From assembly GCA_001915545.1 (NCBI GenBank), contig MNQS01000012.1, forward strand, positions 1-48,532: a stretch of 48,532 nt of DNA, read 5' to 3'. Below are positions 31,754 to 40,841 of the stretch, one piece after another (the stretch's first letter is position 1; each line of letters begins with the position of its first letter). This DNA comes from Bacteroides sp. 43_108. Lineage in GTDB: Bacteria > Bacteroidota > Bacteroidia > Bacteroidales > Bacteroidaceae. A model generated the notes under the pieces. It was given only the letters and a program-made list of their open reading frames with translations. It was not told the origin of the DNA and made no database searches. The translations under genes and the position numbers were made by a program.

Positions 31754-33529
31754 ATGTCAGACAAGAAACAAATTGCAATAAAGGAACGAATATTAAAGCA
31801 GGCTATGGAGTTTTGGGGTGTATCCGATATACGCGATATGGACCCCGTGATAGATTTGCTGCTTGAAGTTTTTGCCCATGAGTCCAACAAGCTGCATCAA
31901 GAAATAGATCAGTCCGATTCACGGATACTTCACCGCCTGTCCAGAATACTCATAGGAAACAAATGGTCGCTGCCAAAGCCGGCCCATGCGCTTATGACTA
32001 TTACCCCCAATCATGGGGAATGTTGCGAACTTGATGCCGAAGATCACTTTTATGCAGAGAAAAACATATTTGGCAAAGGGGATATTCAAGTCTTTATAAC
32101 CCCTTTGTTTTCCTATAAACTGGTTGATGCAAAAGTCAAAGCAATCGCATACAACGATAGTATAAGGCATTCAACCGATAGCTTTAGCACTCCAACACGC
32201 TTCCTTGGCCCTAAAAACCGGATAGCGGATTATTGCGTCTGGGTCGGGCTGGATGTGTCTAAAGAAGTCCTGCAAAACATGGACTCTGTAATGTTTTGTA
32301 TCAAGCCTTCCGATATGGGGTTACTTCCGTTTATGAATATGGCTTTCTTCTATGACTGCACAGGAAACCGATTGAATGCAAAAACAGGCCTTCATGTTGA
32401 AGATCCATATAGTAATGCGCACTACTTTGATGAAATCCGCGATTTTTATAGTGACCTATATTTTAATGTGAGTATAAAAGATGCTTCCAAAGAGAAACAT
32501 ACCTACCGAGAAATGTTTCCCGGTTATGTGGCCGACTGCGAGGTCCCAGATGACTCTGAGAATCTCTTTTGGGTCAAGATAGTCTTTCCGGAAATATTCA
32601 CGAAAGAAAGTCTTGAAAATCTGGAAGTATATTTGAACACATTTCCGGTTGTAAACAGACAAATCGTTTACAAACAGCATAATTTCCGTTCCACCGGACG
32701 AATTATACCCCTGAAATGTCCGGGCCGTACACAATTCTTGAACATACGCTCGTTTCAAGACAACAAAGGCCGGGAATATGTAAACCGACTGAACCAGTAT
32801 GAGGAAAATCCGACAGGTATATTCAGTCTGTATTTTGGCGACCTTGAACGATTTGATTCGGACAGTGCCCGCTCATTAATTTCAAAAGTGTTACAATTAA
32901 TGAAAGAAGACGGGAGTGCTTTTGCTTCAATGAATCCGGATGCACTTTCGACGCAGCTCAAAGAGTTGTTCAACAAGATAAATGATATAGAGAAAGGATT
33001 GGAGGCCACGCTAAAAGGAGATAACAAAATAAAGGCCTTTGTTTTAAGTGTCCCCCAAAAGGATGCGACCAATGCCGAGATAAAATATTGGGTGACTTCC
33101 GGATCTCTGGCGAACGGTTTCAATGAACGCACACTGATACAGCAATTCAACATAGAAAAATATGACGCTTCAGGCATCATGTTGCGCACTTGTATGCAAG
33201 GAGGAACAACGCATGATAGCGAACAGGAACTTATTAATAGTTTAAGGTATGGTCTGTTGTCCCGGGAACGGATTATATCTAAAGAAGACATCAAAAGCTA
33301 CTTGTTTCACAAGCTGGGAAAACATGTTGAATCAGTCGAAGTCGGTAATGGCGTGACTATATCTCCTGACAGCAAAAAAGGATTAATCAGAGTGACAGAG
33401 GTCAAGATAAAGTTTGGACAATTTGATAAAGATGAAATTCCCAATCTGGAAGAATTGGCCCATTATCTTGAAAAAGATTTGACTGAACGCTCTGTATGTA
33501 ATTCAAACTATAAAATCAAATTCGTATGA
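31754..33529 (+). CDS. tssF: TssF, baseplate wedge protein
   Basis: The product is 591 aa. TssF forms the baseplate wedges with TssG and TssE. The N-terminal segment DPVIDLLLEVFAHESNKLHQEIDQSDSRILHRLSRILI and the later PTRFLGPKNRIADYCVWVGLD fit TssF, as do the order tssE-F-H-G and the length. It overlaps tssH by 4 bp (ATGA). The Bacteroidales protein is divergent from proteobacterial TssF, so individual motifs are not diagnostic and the call leans on synteny. Confidence 0.9.
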   Translation: MSDKKQIAIKERILKQAMEFWGVSDIRDMDPVIDLLLEVFAHESNKLHQEIDQSDSRILHRLSRILIGNKWSLPKPAHALMTITPNHGECCELDAEDHFYAEKNIFGKGDIQVFITPLFSYKLVDAKVKAIAYNDSIRHSTDSFSTPTRFLGPKNRIADYCVWVGLDVSKEVLQNMDSVMFCIKPSDMGLLPFMNMAFFYDCTGNRLNAKTGLHVEDPYSNAHYFDEIRDFYSDLYFNVSIKDASKEKHTYREMFPGYVADCEVPDDSENLFWVKIVFPEIFTKESLENLEVYLNTFPVVNRQIVYKQHNFRSTGRIIPLKCPGRTQFLNIRSFQDNKGREYVNRLNQYEENPTGIFSLYFGDLERFDSDSARSLISKVLQLMKEDGSAFASMNPDALSTQLKELFNKINDIEKGLEATLKGDNKIKAFVLSVPQKDATNAEIKYWVTSGSLANGFNERTLIQQFNIEKYDASGIMLRTCMQGGTTHDSEQELINSLRYGLLSRERIISKEDIKSYLFHKLGKHVESVEVGNGVTISPDSKKGLIRVTEVKIKFGQFDKDEIPNLEELAHYLEKDLTERSVCNSNYKIKFV

Positions 33530-35964
33530 ATGATAGCAATTATAGCCCAAGTTTGGTGTCTGCCCTTAAGATAGCAAGAGGAATGGCACTTCAAGACAAG
33601 CATAACACGTTCGGCGTGTCACATCTTGTCATGGCCATGTTTGCAGAAAACACGGGTCTAAAAGAAATTTTATCCTCGATGCAGAAGGATGTCGGCTACA
33701 TAATGGAATGGTTTGACACCCACCGCGAAATGTATAGGTCCAGTGGCACTTCCACAGAAGAAGTGGAGCCTGACGAAGAAGTGTCAAAAGTCTTGGATGA
33801 GTCCGAACGGTCTAAAATTAAATTAGGAGCGGATTCCATAGACTCCATCTGTGTGTTTACCGCCATATTGCGTGAAGGTGTCGTGTATTCGCATCAGCAG
33901 ATAGAGATGCTGGATGTTTCGGAAGATGACATATTGTCCCACTACAATGCCCTTACCCCGTTGCATTCTTATCAAGGAGAGGAAATGCAGATAACAGCAA
34001 GCGTTCCTTATGCCGACAACCTGAAAAAGCAAGAAACCATCAATGCCGGTGGCTTTGTCGTCGGTAGGGAAAAAGAGGTCCGTACTATTTTAGAATGCCT
34101 CGAACGCTCAGAGAACAAGGGCATACTGATTGTCGGTGAATCCGGTATCGGGAAGAGTTCCATCATCAACGCCTTTGTCAAAGATATCTGTGAGAATGAA
34201 GACGAGATGTTAAAGCAAATATCTATTGTCGGACTCAATACGGCAAAACTGCTCGCATCAACCTCGTCTGAAACGGAGATAGCACAAAAAGTTGTCAATC
34301 TGATGCACAAGCTCAACCAATTGGAACAAGCTGTGCTGGTGATTGATGATTTACAGGTCCTTTTGGAGAACAGCGTATCAGGCAAAGCATCCACACTTAT
34401 CAACATATTAAGTGCGCAAATCAGCGAGGGAGCCGCAAATCTTGTTCTCACACTCACGAACGATTCTTACCGGAAGAACATCGAAAAGCATCCGATAGAA
34501 GGGCGTCTTGATATCATAAAGATTGAAGAACTGGATACGGCTACACTTGAAAGTGCCATACAATTACATAAAAAAAGGATTGAAAACTATTACGAGCTGA
34601 GAATTTCAGATGCGTGTATTAAAGATTCAATCGCACTCTCCAAACGATATTTTAAGGAACGCAGCCTGCCATATGCCGCCATCGACCTGCTTGACAGAAC
34701 CGCTGCTGCCGTCCGGCTATGCAATAAGAATGCACGAGCCAGTGTATCTGATTTGGAAGCGGATTTTGAGGAAATAAAGAGTCTCGACGAAAAAATATCT
34801 GAAGGGCCGCTTTACTTACTATACCGTTCTGTATTCAGCAAAATCAGTGTCGTATTGACCACCAAACTGTCAGACAACTATGTATGGGATAAAGAAGATG
34901 ACATCGCGATAAAAGCAGGACGTTTGTCGGGCATCATCAAAGAATTAAAGGCACTATCCGACCAGTCTATTGAAGAGATACGCTCTTCGGAAATAGAGGC
35001 GATTGTAGCGGAGTGCACCAATATACCTATCGGAAAAATACAAGCCCGCGAGAAGGATCGACTTTTGAGCATCGAGAGCAAATTGCAAGAACGGGTCAAA
35101 GGACAGAACCGGGCCATTACGACTTTATCAGATGCCATTATAGAATCACGCAGCGGACTGAGTGACCCCAAGAAGCCTATAGGTTCATTCTTCTTCCTTG
35201 GCCCTACCGGAACGGGAAAAACAGAACTCACAAAATCACTGGCCGAGTTACTGTTTGATGACGAATCAGCCATGATCAGATTTGACATGTCCGAGTTCAA
35301 GGAAGAACATTCGGCTGCATTGCTGTATGGTGCACCTCCGGGATATGTAGGATATGAGGAAGGTGGTTTACTGGTCACTCAAATCAGACAGAAACCTTAT
35401 TCGGTAGTGTTATTCGATGAGATTGAGAAAGCCCATAGCAGCGTTTATGATGTTTTCCTGCAAATGATGGATGAAGGCAAGATACATGATAAACTGGGCC
35501 GGGAAGGAGATTTTTCAAATTCCATAATCATTTTCACCTCCAATATCGGAAGCCAGTGGATTGTGGAACAAATACAATCCGGACATACTCCTGATTCCGG
35601 AAAGCTCATCGAGGTTATGGCACAGTATTTCCGACCTGAATTTTTGGGACGTCTCACCGAGGTGGTTCCGTTTGCGCCAATAGATGAAAATGTCGCCAAA
35701 CAGATATTCAACCTCCATTTTGGAAGATTGCAAGAACAACTGATGAAACAGAAAAACATCCAGTTGAATTTGTCGGATGAAGCATTGCAACATCTGGCAA
35801 ACAAAGGGTATTCTCCCAAATACGGCGCACGTCCGATAGCAGGAGTCATAAGAACTTATATCAAGAAGTCCGTATCTCGTCTGATTGTCTCTGAGCAAAT
35901 CAAGTCGGGTGACAACATCGTCATAAACTATCGAAACGGTGAACTGATATGGGAACAATGTTAG
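33526..35964 (+). CDS. tssH: TssH (ClpV), sheath-recycling AAA+ ATPase
   Basis: The product is 812 aa. ClpV unfolds and recycles the contracted TssB-TssC sheath. A Clp N-domain occupies about 1-145. The first AAA+ module has Walker A GESGIGKSS near 204 and Walker B AVLVIDDLQ. The second has Walker A GPTGTGKTE near 559, VVLFDEIEKAH as Walker B, and GAPPGYVGYEEGG as the pore loop. The C-terminal ClpB D2-small domain (KYGARPIAGVIRTYI) is present. In the first module the usual catalytic Asp-Glu is Asp-Asp, which may lower ATP hydrolysis there. Length is a little below most ClpV. Its 3' end overlaps tssG. Confidence 0.95.
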   Translation: MNDSNYSPSLVSALKIARGMALQDKHNTFGVSHLVMAMFAENTGLKEILSSMQKDVGYIMEWFDTHREMYRSSGTSTEEVEPDEEVSKVLDESERSKIKLGADSIDSICVFTAILREGVVYSHQQIEMLDVSEDDILSHYNALTPLHSYQGEEMQITASVPYADNLKKQETINAGGFVVGREKEVRTILECLERSENKGILIVGESGIGKSSIINAFVKDICENEDEMLKQISIVGLNTAKLLASTSSETEIAQKVVNLMHKLNQLEQAVLVIDDLQVLLENSVSGKASTLINILSAQISEGAANLVLTLTNDSYRKNIEKHPIEGRLDIIKIEELDTATLESAIQLHKKRIENYYELRISDACIKDSIALSKRYFKERSLPYAAIDLLDRTAAAVRLCNKNARASVSDLEADFEEIKSLDEKISEGPLYLLYRSVFSKISVVLTTKLSDNYVWDKEDDIAIKAGRLSGIIKELKALSDQSIEEIRSSEIEAIVAECTNIPIGKIQAREKDRLLSIESKLQERVKGQNRAITTLSDAIIESRSGLSDPKKPIGSFFFLGPTGTGKTELTKSLAELLFDDESAMIRFDMSEFKEEHSAALLYGAPPGYVGYEEGGLLVTQIRQKPYSVVLFDEIEKAHSSVYDVFLQMMDEGKIHDKLGREGDFSNSIIIFTSNIGSQWIVEQIQSGHTPDSGKLIEVMAQYFRPEFLGRLTEVVPFAPIDENVAKQIFNLHFGRLQEQLMKQKNIQLNLSDEALQHLANKGYSPKYGARPIAGVIRTYIKKSVSRLIVSEQIKSGDNIVINYRNGELIWEQC

Positions 35965-36884
35965 CGCAAAAGAAACCCTTGGAAAGCATCCAACGCAGTC
36001 AGGCAATAAATTTTGTCGCAGAAATCTTTTATGATGAACTTCAATTTATTCTTGACCGGCGGCTGTTGGACCATACTATGGTTAATTGCCATGGTATGAA
36101 CAGTCGTGTGAAATCCAGAGATGTATTAAGTGTTTCGGTACAGCATATCGCGGCGACAAATGCCGACAAAGAATATATATTGCTGAATCTGGCAAGAAAC
36201 AGCATCTATCATCAATTGCCGGAATTACTATTTCATCCATTGGTGCTTAGCACACCGGGCATGAGCAACAAGGAGATAGTTGAAGCCATCCGAGCCAATG
36301 AAAAACAGGATAAAGAGCTTATACAATTCTTTGCACCCTTTGATACAGAGTTTTTCAAAGAAAAGGTCCGTATCAATAACCGCCATCTGAATTTCTTTTC
36401 AGACCCGGACTCCAAGAAGAACTTCATCAAGATGATTGAAGTTATGGAAAATGTCGAACTATCCATTACTTCCCATCAGAAATATAAGCTGTTCCTATTC
36501 CTCTGCAATGCAGAACGGTATAAAGAGAACCTGCCTGCTATCGAGCAACTGCTTCTTATCGTTTTGGGATTGAAGGTGAAACTGCGACTGGAAGTCCATG
36601 AGATTGATGAAACGGTTTACCTTTCCGTCGGTTCCGGATGTGTCGGACAGACATTAGGCCTTAATGGTCTAATGATAAGCGAAACCGATGATTTGACGGC
36701 GACAATCATCCTTGATACTCCGACAGATGACTATGAGGAGGTAAAAACGCATCTATCCAATGTCCGCCGGATACTTGAATTTTTCATCCTTTCAACAAGA
36801 AATATCGAAGTTGATTATCTGGTACGTGGAGAAACGGATTTTATACTCGGAGAAAACCGATTAGGATATAATATGAACTTATGA
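35949..36884 (+). CDS. tssG: TssG, baseplate wedge protein
   Basis: The product is 311 aa from ATG 35949; ATG 35958 gives 308 aa and a smaller overlap with tssH. TssG pairs with TssF in the baseplate. Segments such as RSQAINFVAEIFYDELQFILDRRLLDHTMVNCHGMNSRVKSRDVLSVSVQHIAATN and the C-terminal VKTHLSNVRRILEFFILSTRNIEVDYLV fit the Bacteroidales TssG family, and the slot after clpV is standard. There is no membrane segment. Confidence 0.88.
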   Translation: MGTMLAQKKPLESIQRSQAINFVAEIFYDELQFILDRRLLDHTMVNCHGMNSRVKSRDVLSVSVQHIAATNADKEYILLNLARNSIYHQLPELLFHPLVLSTPGMSNKEIVEAIRANEKQDKELIQFFAPFDTEFFKEKVRINNRHLNFFSDPDSKKNFIKMIEVMENVELSITSHQKYKLFLFLCNAERYKENLPAIEQLLLIVLGLKVKLRLEVHEIDETVYLSVGSGCVGQTLGLNGLMISETDDLTATIILDTPTDDYEEVKTHLSNVRRILEFFILSTRNIEVDYLVRGETDFILGENRLGYNMNL

Positions 36885-36897
36885 AAAATCTAATAAT

Positions 36898-37776
36898 ATG
36901 AAGATATTGCTATATTTCTTTGCACGTTATTTATTGGCTCCATTATTTGTAGCCGTGATGATATTTGTCTTGACTGGAATAAAAACGATCAAGAGCAAAC
37001 TTAGCCTGAAGAAATTAATCATATTCATTCTTCTGGCTTCCATTGCCGTCGCTTTACCCAGCCTGTTCGGTTTCCTAAAAAACGAATACGTCTGGGGAGG
37101 CTTGACATTCACGATATTGTCCTATATCCTCCTTGGAGCATTGTTCTGCAAACTGTCAACCTCCGATTTGTTCGGAGCAATCGGTATTGGCAGTTCCCGA
37201 ACAGCGGTCATTCTCACTCTAACCACAATATGCGCTTTAGGCGGATGGTGCTACTATCTGCTGTTTGAACTGATAAGCAAGCTACCTTATTCGCTATGGA
37301 ACACAACAAATATCCTGTGGTTTGCAATCCCGTATCTGATTATGTACAGCAGAACCCTGTTCCTGGACATCCCGCACCCGATATATACCCCATGGGAATT
37401 GAGCTATGGTACCTTTGACCGGAAATATTGGGACAACATAGACAACTTCGGCTTCCGAACGGTCAAAGTTAAGATCAAACGGAATATAAAAGACCCGACA
37501 TACGCTTCGTTGGTTGTCCGCCTGCCCAATGAAATATCTCTTGGGAATTGGTTCAATTGGGTTATCGAAGACCAAAACAGGCGTTTCCCCCAAAACAAGA
37601 TTGAAACAGAGAAGGAAGATATGCAAATCGGATGGATGTTCTATACCTCAAAATGGTTTAACTTCCCGTTGTTCATAAGAATACTTGACCCCACTCTGAC
37701 GAGTGAGGGCAATAAGATTAAGAATAATCAAACGATATATATCCGACGTGTACAAGTAGAAACAAAAACATCATAA
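36898..37776 (+). CDS. tssN: TssN, polytopic inner-membrane T6SS protein
   Basis: The product is 292 aa. Five hydrophobic segments occupy roughly residues 4-24, 38-58, 66-86, 97-120 and 136-150, and a soluble C-terminal domain of about 130 residues follows (LSYGTFDRKYWDNIDNFGFRTVKVKIKRNIKDPTYAS). TssN is one of the Bacteroidales-specific components (TssN-TssR) that take the place of the TssJ-L-M membrane complex. It sits between tssG and tssK as expected. The name rests on topology and order. Confidence 0.85.
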   Translation: MKILLYFFARYLLAPLFVAVMIFVLTGIKTIKSKLSLKKLIIFILLASIAVALPSLFGFLKNEYVWGGLTFTILSYILLGALFCKLSTSDLFGAIGIGSSRTAVILTLTTICALGGWCYYLLFELISKLPYSLWNTTNILWFAIPYLIMYSRTLFLDIPHPIYTPWELSYGTFDRKYWDNIDNFGFRTVKVKIKRNIKDPTYASLVVRLPNEISLGNWFNWVIEDQNRRFPQNKIETEKEDMQIGWMFYTSKWFNFPLFIRILDPTLTSEGNKIKNNQTIYIRRVQVETKTS

Positions 37777-37779
37777 TAT

Positions 37780-38928
37780 ATGAAAACACTAACATATTTG
37801 CCTGTAAACTGGGTCAATGGTCTGAAGCTGACCAGCCAGCATTTCTTTGCAAACCAGTATTGCCAAACGGAAGCTCTCAACCGCGAAGCAGGAAGGAGTC
37901 TGACCAGTTATAACTATGGTCTTGGAGAGGTCCTTGAAGGGATAGGTGACAATCTTGAAATAGAGATTTCAGGTGATACCATGTCTACTCTCTGTGTCCG
38001 CCTGAAAAGCTGCAACGCTATCACCAAAGGCGGTCTGCCCATCGTTTATTACGACGGTTTATACGGGGATGAGAAACCTTGTGCAACCATTTCAGAATCC
38101 GGTCTGCAAGCCGAGGACAGCGAGTATATGGTACTAATATCCGTAGATCCGTATCACTTGATACCTGTCGGTGAACCGGACCCGGAAGAGGTGCCTTTGC
38201 ATCACCCGTATGTCTTGCCGAGCATAAAACTCCATATCGTTCCCAAAAACCAAGTCAACAAATCTTTCTACAGCCAGAATTTTTTGCTGGTGGCAGAGGT
38301 ATGCAGACAAGGGAATACCTATAAAATCAATCATCAATATATTCCACCGGTACAACATTCCGCTTGCCACGATGGGATTAAAACATTCATTTCCCAATTG
38401 GCACGTACCCTACAGTCGATAAAAGAAGACGTGAAACTCATTTACAGCAGGAATGTTGCTGACAAGCGTAGAGATACGCTTGCCAATAATACTTTTGAGC
38501 TGTGTAAGGCTTTCTCTGCCTTTTACAACTCAAGAATCTTCTTTATCGAACAAATCGCCTTAGAGCAACCGCCGATATATCTTGTGCAGGCCGTGAATGA
38601 GCTTGCAAACGGCCTGAACTCCGCTCTTCAAAGTCTTTCCGAAACGGAAAGAGAACAATTGCTCCAATACTTCTATGAGTGGACCAATGTCACACCCTCT
38701 GAATTTATCACGAAGATAGAGAGCCTAACCAAGCTTATGTATGACCATACCAATATAAACCAATCATTGCAGACGGCAGGGGCATTTGTGACACTGCTCA
38801 GCAATATGTTCCACAAAATGAGTGAACTGGAATACATCGGAATGGTTCGTGAGAATATTATAGTAGGAGACGAAAGTCACGAAACAATAGAAGCTCAAAA
38901 GAAACGATCATGGTCGTTTATAGGTTGA
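37780..38928 (+). CDS. tssK: TssK, baseplate-membrane adaptor
   Basis: The product is 382 aa. It opens with LPVNWVNGLKLTSQHFFANQY, the hallmark Trp-x2-Gly-Leu-x-Leu-x3-His-Phe of TssK, which joins the baseplate wedges to the membrane complex and resembles phage receptor-binding proteins. The C-terminal helices (ELANGLNSALQSLSETEREQLLQYFYEW) form the membrane-complex-binding domain. It follows tssN by 3 bp. Length is below that of proteobacterial TssK (about 445 aa), as is usual in Bacteroidales. Confidence 0.92.
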   Translation: MKTLTYLPVNWVNGLKLTSQHFFANQYCQTEALNREAGRSLTSYNYGLGEVLEGIGDNLEIEISGDTMSTLCVRLKSCNAITKGGLPIVYYDGLYGDEKPCATISESGLQAEDSEYMVLISVDPYHLIPVGEPDPEEVPLHHPYVLPSIKLHIVPKNQVNKSFYSQNFLLVAEVCRQGNTYKINHQYIPPVQHSACHDGIKTFISQLARTLQSIKEDVKLIYSRNVADKRRDTLANNTFELCKAFSAFYNSRIFFIEQIALEQPPIYLVQAVNELANGLNSALQSLSETEREQLLQYFYEWTNVTPSEFITKIESLTKLMYDHTNINQSLQTAGAFVTLLSNMFHKMSELEYIGMVRENIIVGDESHETIEAQKKRSWSFIG

Positions 38929-38948
38929 GCGATTAAATCATAGCAAGT

Positions 38949-39446
38949 ATGGAAGCAGAAAACAAAATAGCTCGTTTGAAAGCGAAACTCCGATTTACTT
39001 TGGTATTCGCTATCGCACTGATTGTTACCACAACCGGAGGTATCGTAACGATTGTGACTGCACAAAAGGGAATATCCCTTCTTGAAAGCAAGAAGGCCGA
39101 ATATGACAATGTGTTCAAGAAACAGGCAGAACTTAACTTCCAGATAGAAGAATTGTTCCGGGACTTGAACAATCTGAAGACCAAGCGGCGAAATTCGAGT
39201 GAACACAAGCACATGCAAAAATTGATAACCAAAAAACGGTTATTAATGGAAAATGACATTGCAATGCAGGCCGATAAAAGCAAGTACGAAGTGTATAAAG
39301 CTATGCTTGAACAGATCCGTGTCATCCAATCATCAATGGATGACCTTGACCGCGAAAGCAAAAAGCGTGAAAGCAACATGGAGCAACTTGAAAAGTGTAG
39401 AATCAAATATCAGGAATTAACCAAGAATAAACTGACGAAGCCATGA
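38949..39446 (+). CDS. tssO: TssO-like bitopic inner-membrane coiled-coil protein
   Basis: The product is 165 aa. One membrane segment lies at about residues 14-36 (FTLVFAIALIVTTTGGIVTIVTA), followed by a periplasmic coiled coil rich in Lys/Glu (ESKKAEYDNVFKKQAELNFQIEELFRDLNNLKTKRRN). TssO in Bacteroidales T6SS is a small single-span protein in this slot. The next gene has the same design, and its ATGA start overlaps this stop. Which of the two is the formal TssO is not certain. Confidence 0.72.
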   Translation: MEAENKIARLKAKLRFTLVFAIALIVTTTGGIVTIVTAQKGISLLESKKAEYDNVFKKQAELNFQIEELFRDLNNLKTKRRNSSEHKHMQKLITKKRLLMENDIAMQADKSKYEVYKAMLEQIRVIQSSMDDLDRESKKRESNMEQLEKCRIKYQELTKNKLTKP

Positions 39447-39889
39447 CAAAAGACGAAATGCTATGGGGAAACATCCGTTTCCTCCTGCTGCTGATTTTCT
39501 CAGTAGCCGCAATTTATATCATACTTTGCCGGTATATACTCAACGTACCGACAGAGGACAGTTCGGAGTTGATAAACGAAATCAACCATTCCGAACGCAT
39601 TTTTGAAATCCAGCATACACATATGCAGCAAGCGCAGAACATCTGGAATGAGATTGACTCTCTGGACTTCAACATTCATCAAGTACAAAAGATGGACGAG
39701 GTGAAGGATGGGATTTACCAATTGCAGCATATATACAAGGAAAACAATATGAATACGAAATTCCTTTTCGGCGTGTTGTCCTCCAGAATGCTTAAATGCC
39801 AATTCGACATAAAAGAGGAATTGAACAGTCTGGTACATAACAATGCACTGATTGAACGGGATTTGGAAGAATGTAAAGCCAATTTATAA
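39443..39889 (+). CDS. Second small bitopic coiled-coil T6SS protein
   Basis: The product is 148 aa. It has a membrane segment at about residues 11-30 (IRFLLLLIFSVAAIYIILCRYI) and then a helical periplasmic part (ELINEINHSERIFEIQHTHMQQAQNIWNEIDSLDFNI). It overlaps the preceding gene by 4 bp and resembles it in size and topology, so the two probably form a complex, perhaps after duplication. It belongs to the TssN-R membrane set, as TssO or TssP. I leave the symbol blank because I cannot tell which. Confidence 0.75.
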   Translation: MTKDEMLWGNIRFLLLLIFSVAAIYIILCRYILNVPTEDSSELINEINHSERIFEIQHTHMQQAQNIWNEIDSLDFNIHQVQKMDEVKDGIYQLQHIYKENNMNTKFLFGVLSSRMLKCQFDIKEELNSLVHNNALIERDLEECKANL

Positions 39890-39899
39890 AACATTCGCA

Positions 39900-40841
39900 A
39901 TGGATAATAAGAAAACTATAACAATCATCATATTGGGACTGGTTGCCATGGCAGGTATCCTTTTGTTTTTGTTCCTGCCTTCGAAGTCGCACCTTGCCAA
40001 TATTGACTTTTATGTGTATGACACCAATGATAATTTTCATTATGAGGTCAATGAGCGGTTGGAGCTATTAGTCAACGATACGGCAGCGATTAAAGGCAAG
40101 CGGCTCATTTGGGAAATGGGAAACGGTGATACACTGATGAGAAATACGGATGTGTCATACACTTACCGTAAGGCCGGCAAATATCTTATTACTTTGAAAA
40201 TAGACGGAAAACACTCCGTAAACAAGTATATCAAAGTTATCTCAGGGCTGGAGCATGAGGCCATTGATTCCATACCCCGTATAAATGGAGTGTCAGAGGG
40301 TTATCAAGGTGAAGAGCTGGTCTTTTCGGCAGAAGGCTATGGTATGGACACATGGCTATGGGAATTTGGAGAAAGCGGTACTGTGGACGCATACGAGCAG
40401 CAAGTCGTGTATTCGTATGATATTCCGGGAGAATACACCATCTCATTACAAACCAATACGACGAAATATCCGGTGAAGCACCGTATAACCATTCTCCCAC
40501 GCTTTGAAAAAGCAGAGGAACTTGTCACGGTGGATTCGTTGGTACTGGTACAGAATGATATAAAAAAACACTTGCAAGCCATAGCTGACGCCAAAGTCTC
40601 ACAAAAGTCGGTCTATTACGAACATACGAATTATATCCGTAACAAATATTTTTGCATTGATGCAGACCAGGTAGTGGTCGTCATCAATGATGAAAAATAC
40701 AATGACTTCAACGGCTATTGCCAAGGACTGCATTTTCTTGAAAGCAACAGGAAAAAGCGTGTGAGTATTGATGATGTGAAAATTGACGATTTGAATTGCG
40801 TCAAGTCCATCCATGTGACACAAAGTTATATTGAAAAATGA
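39900..40841 (+). CDS. Membrane-anchored protein with two PKD-like domains, T6SS membrane complex
   Basis: The product is 313 aa from ATG 39900 (MDNKKTITIIILGLVAMAG); an earlier in-frame start would overlap the upstream gene. A membrane anchor lies at about residues 6-28. Two PKD-type beta-sandwich repeats follow: LIWEMGNGD...VSYTYRKAGKYLITLKI, then WLWEFGESG...VVYSYDIPGEYTISLQT. PKD domains mediate protein contact in the periplasm. A C-terminal OmpA-unlike helical-beta part of about 110 residues has no assignment. By position this is TssP or TssQ of the Bacteroidales system, one of the periplasmic connectors to TssR. Confidence 0.8.
   Translation: MDNKKTITIIILGLVAMAGILLFLFLPSKSHLANIDFYVYDTNDNFHYEVNERLELLVNDTAAIKGKRLIWEMGNGDTLMRNTDVSYTYRKAGKYLITLKIDGKHSVNKYIKVISGLEHEAIDSIPRINGVSEGYQGEELVFSAEGYGMDTWLWEFGESGTVDAYEQQVVYSYDIPGEYTISLQTNTTKYPVKHRITILPRFEKAEELVTVDSLVLVQNDIKKHLQAIADAKVSQKSVYYEHTNYIRNKYFCIDADQVVVVINDEKYNDFNGYCQGLHFLESNRKKRVSIDDVKIDDLNCVKSIHVTQSYIEK

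Noticed and set aside
34008..35849. Several 134-166-aa minus-strand frames
   Set aside because: Antisense shadows of clpV, which has all expected motifs.
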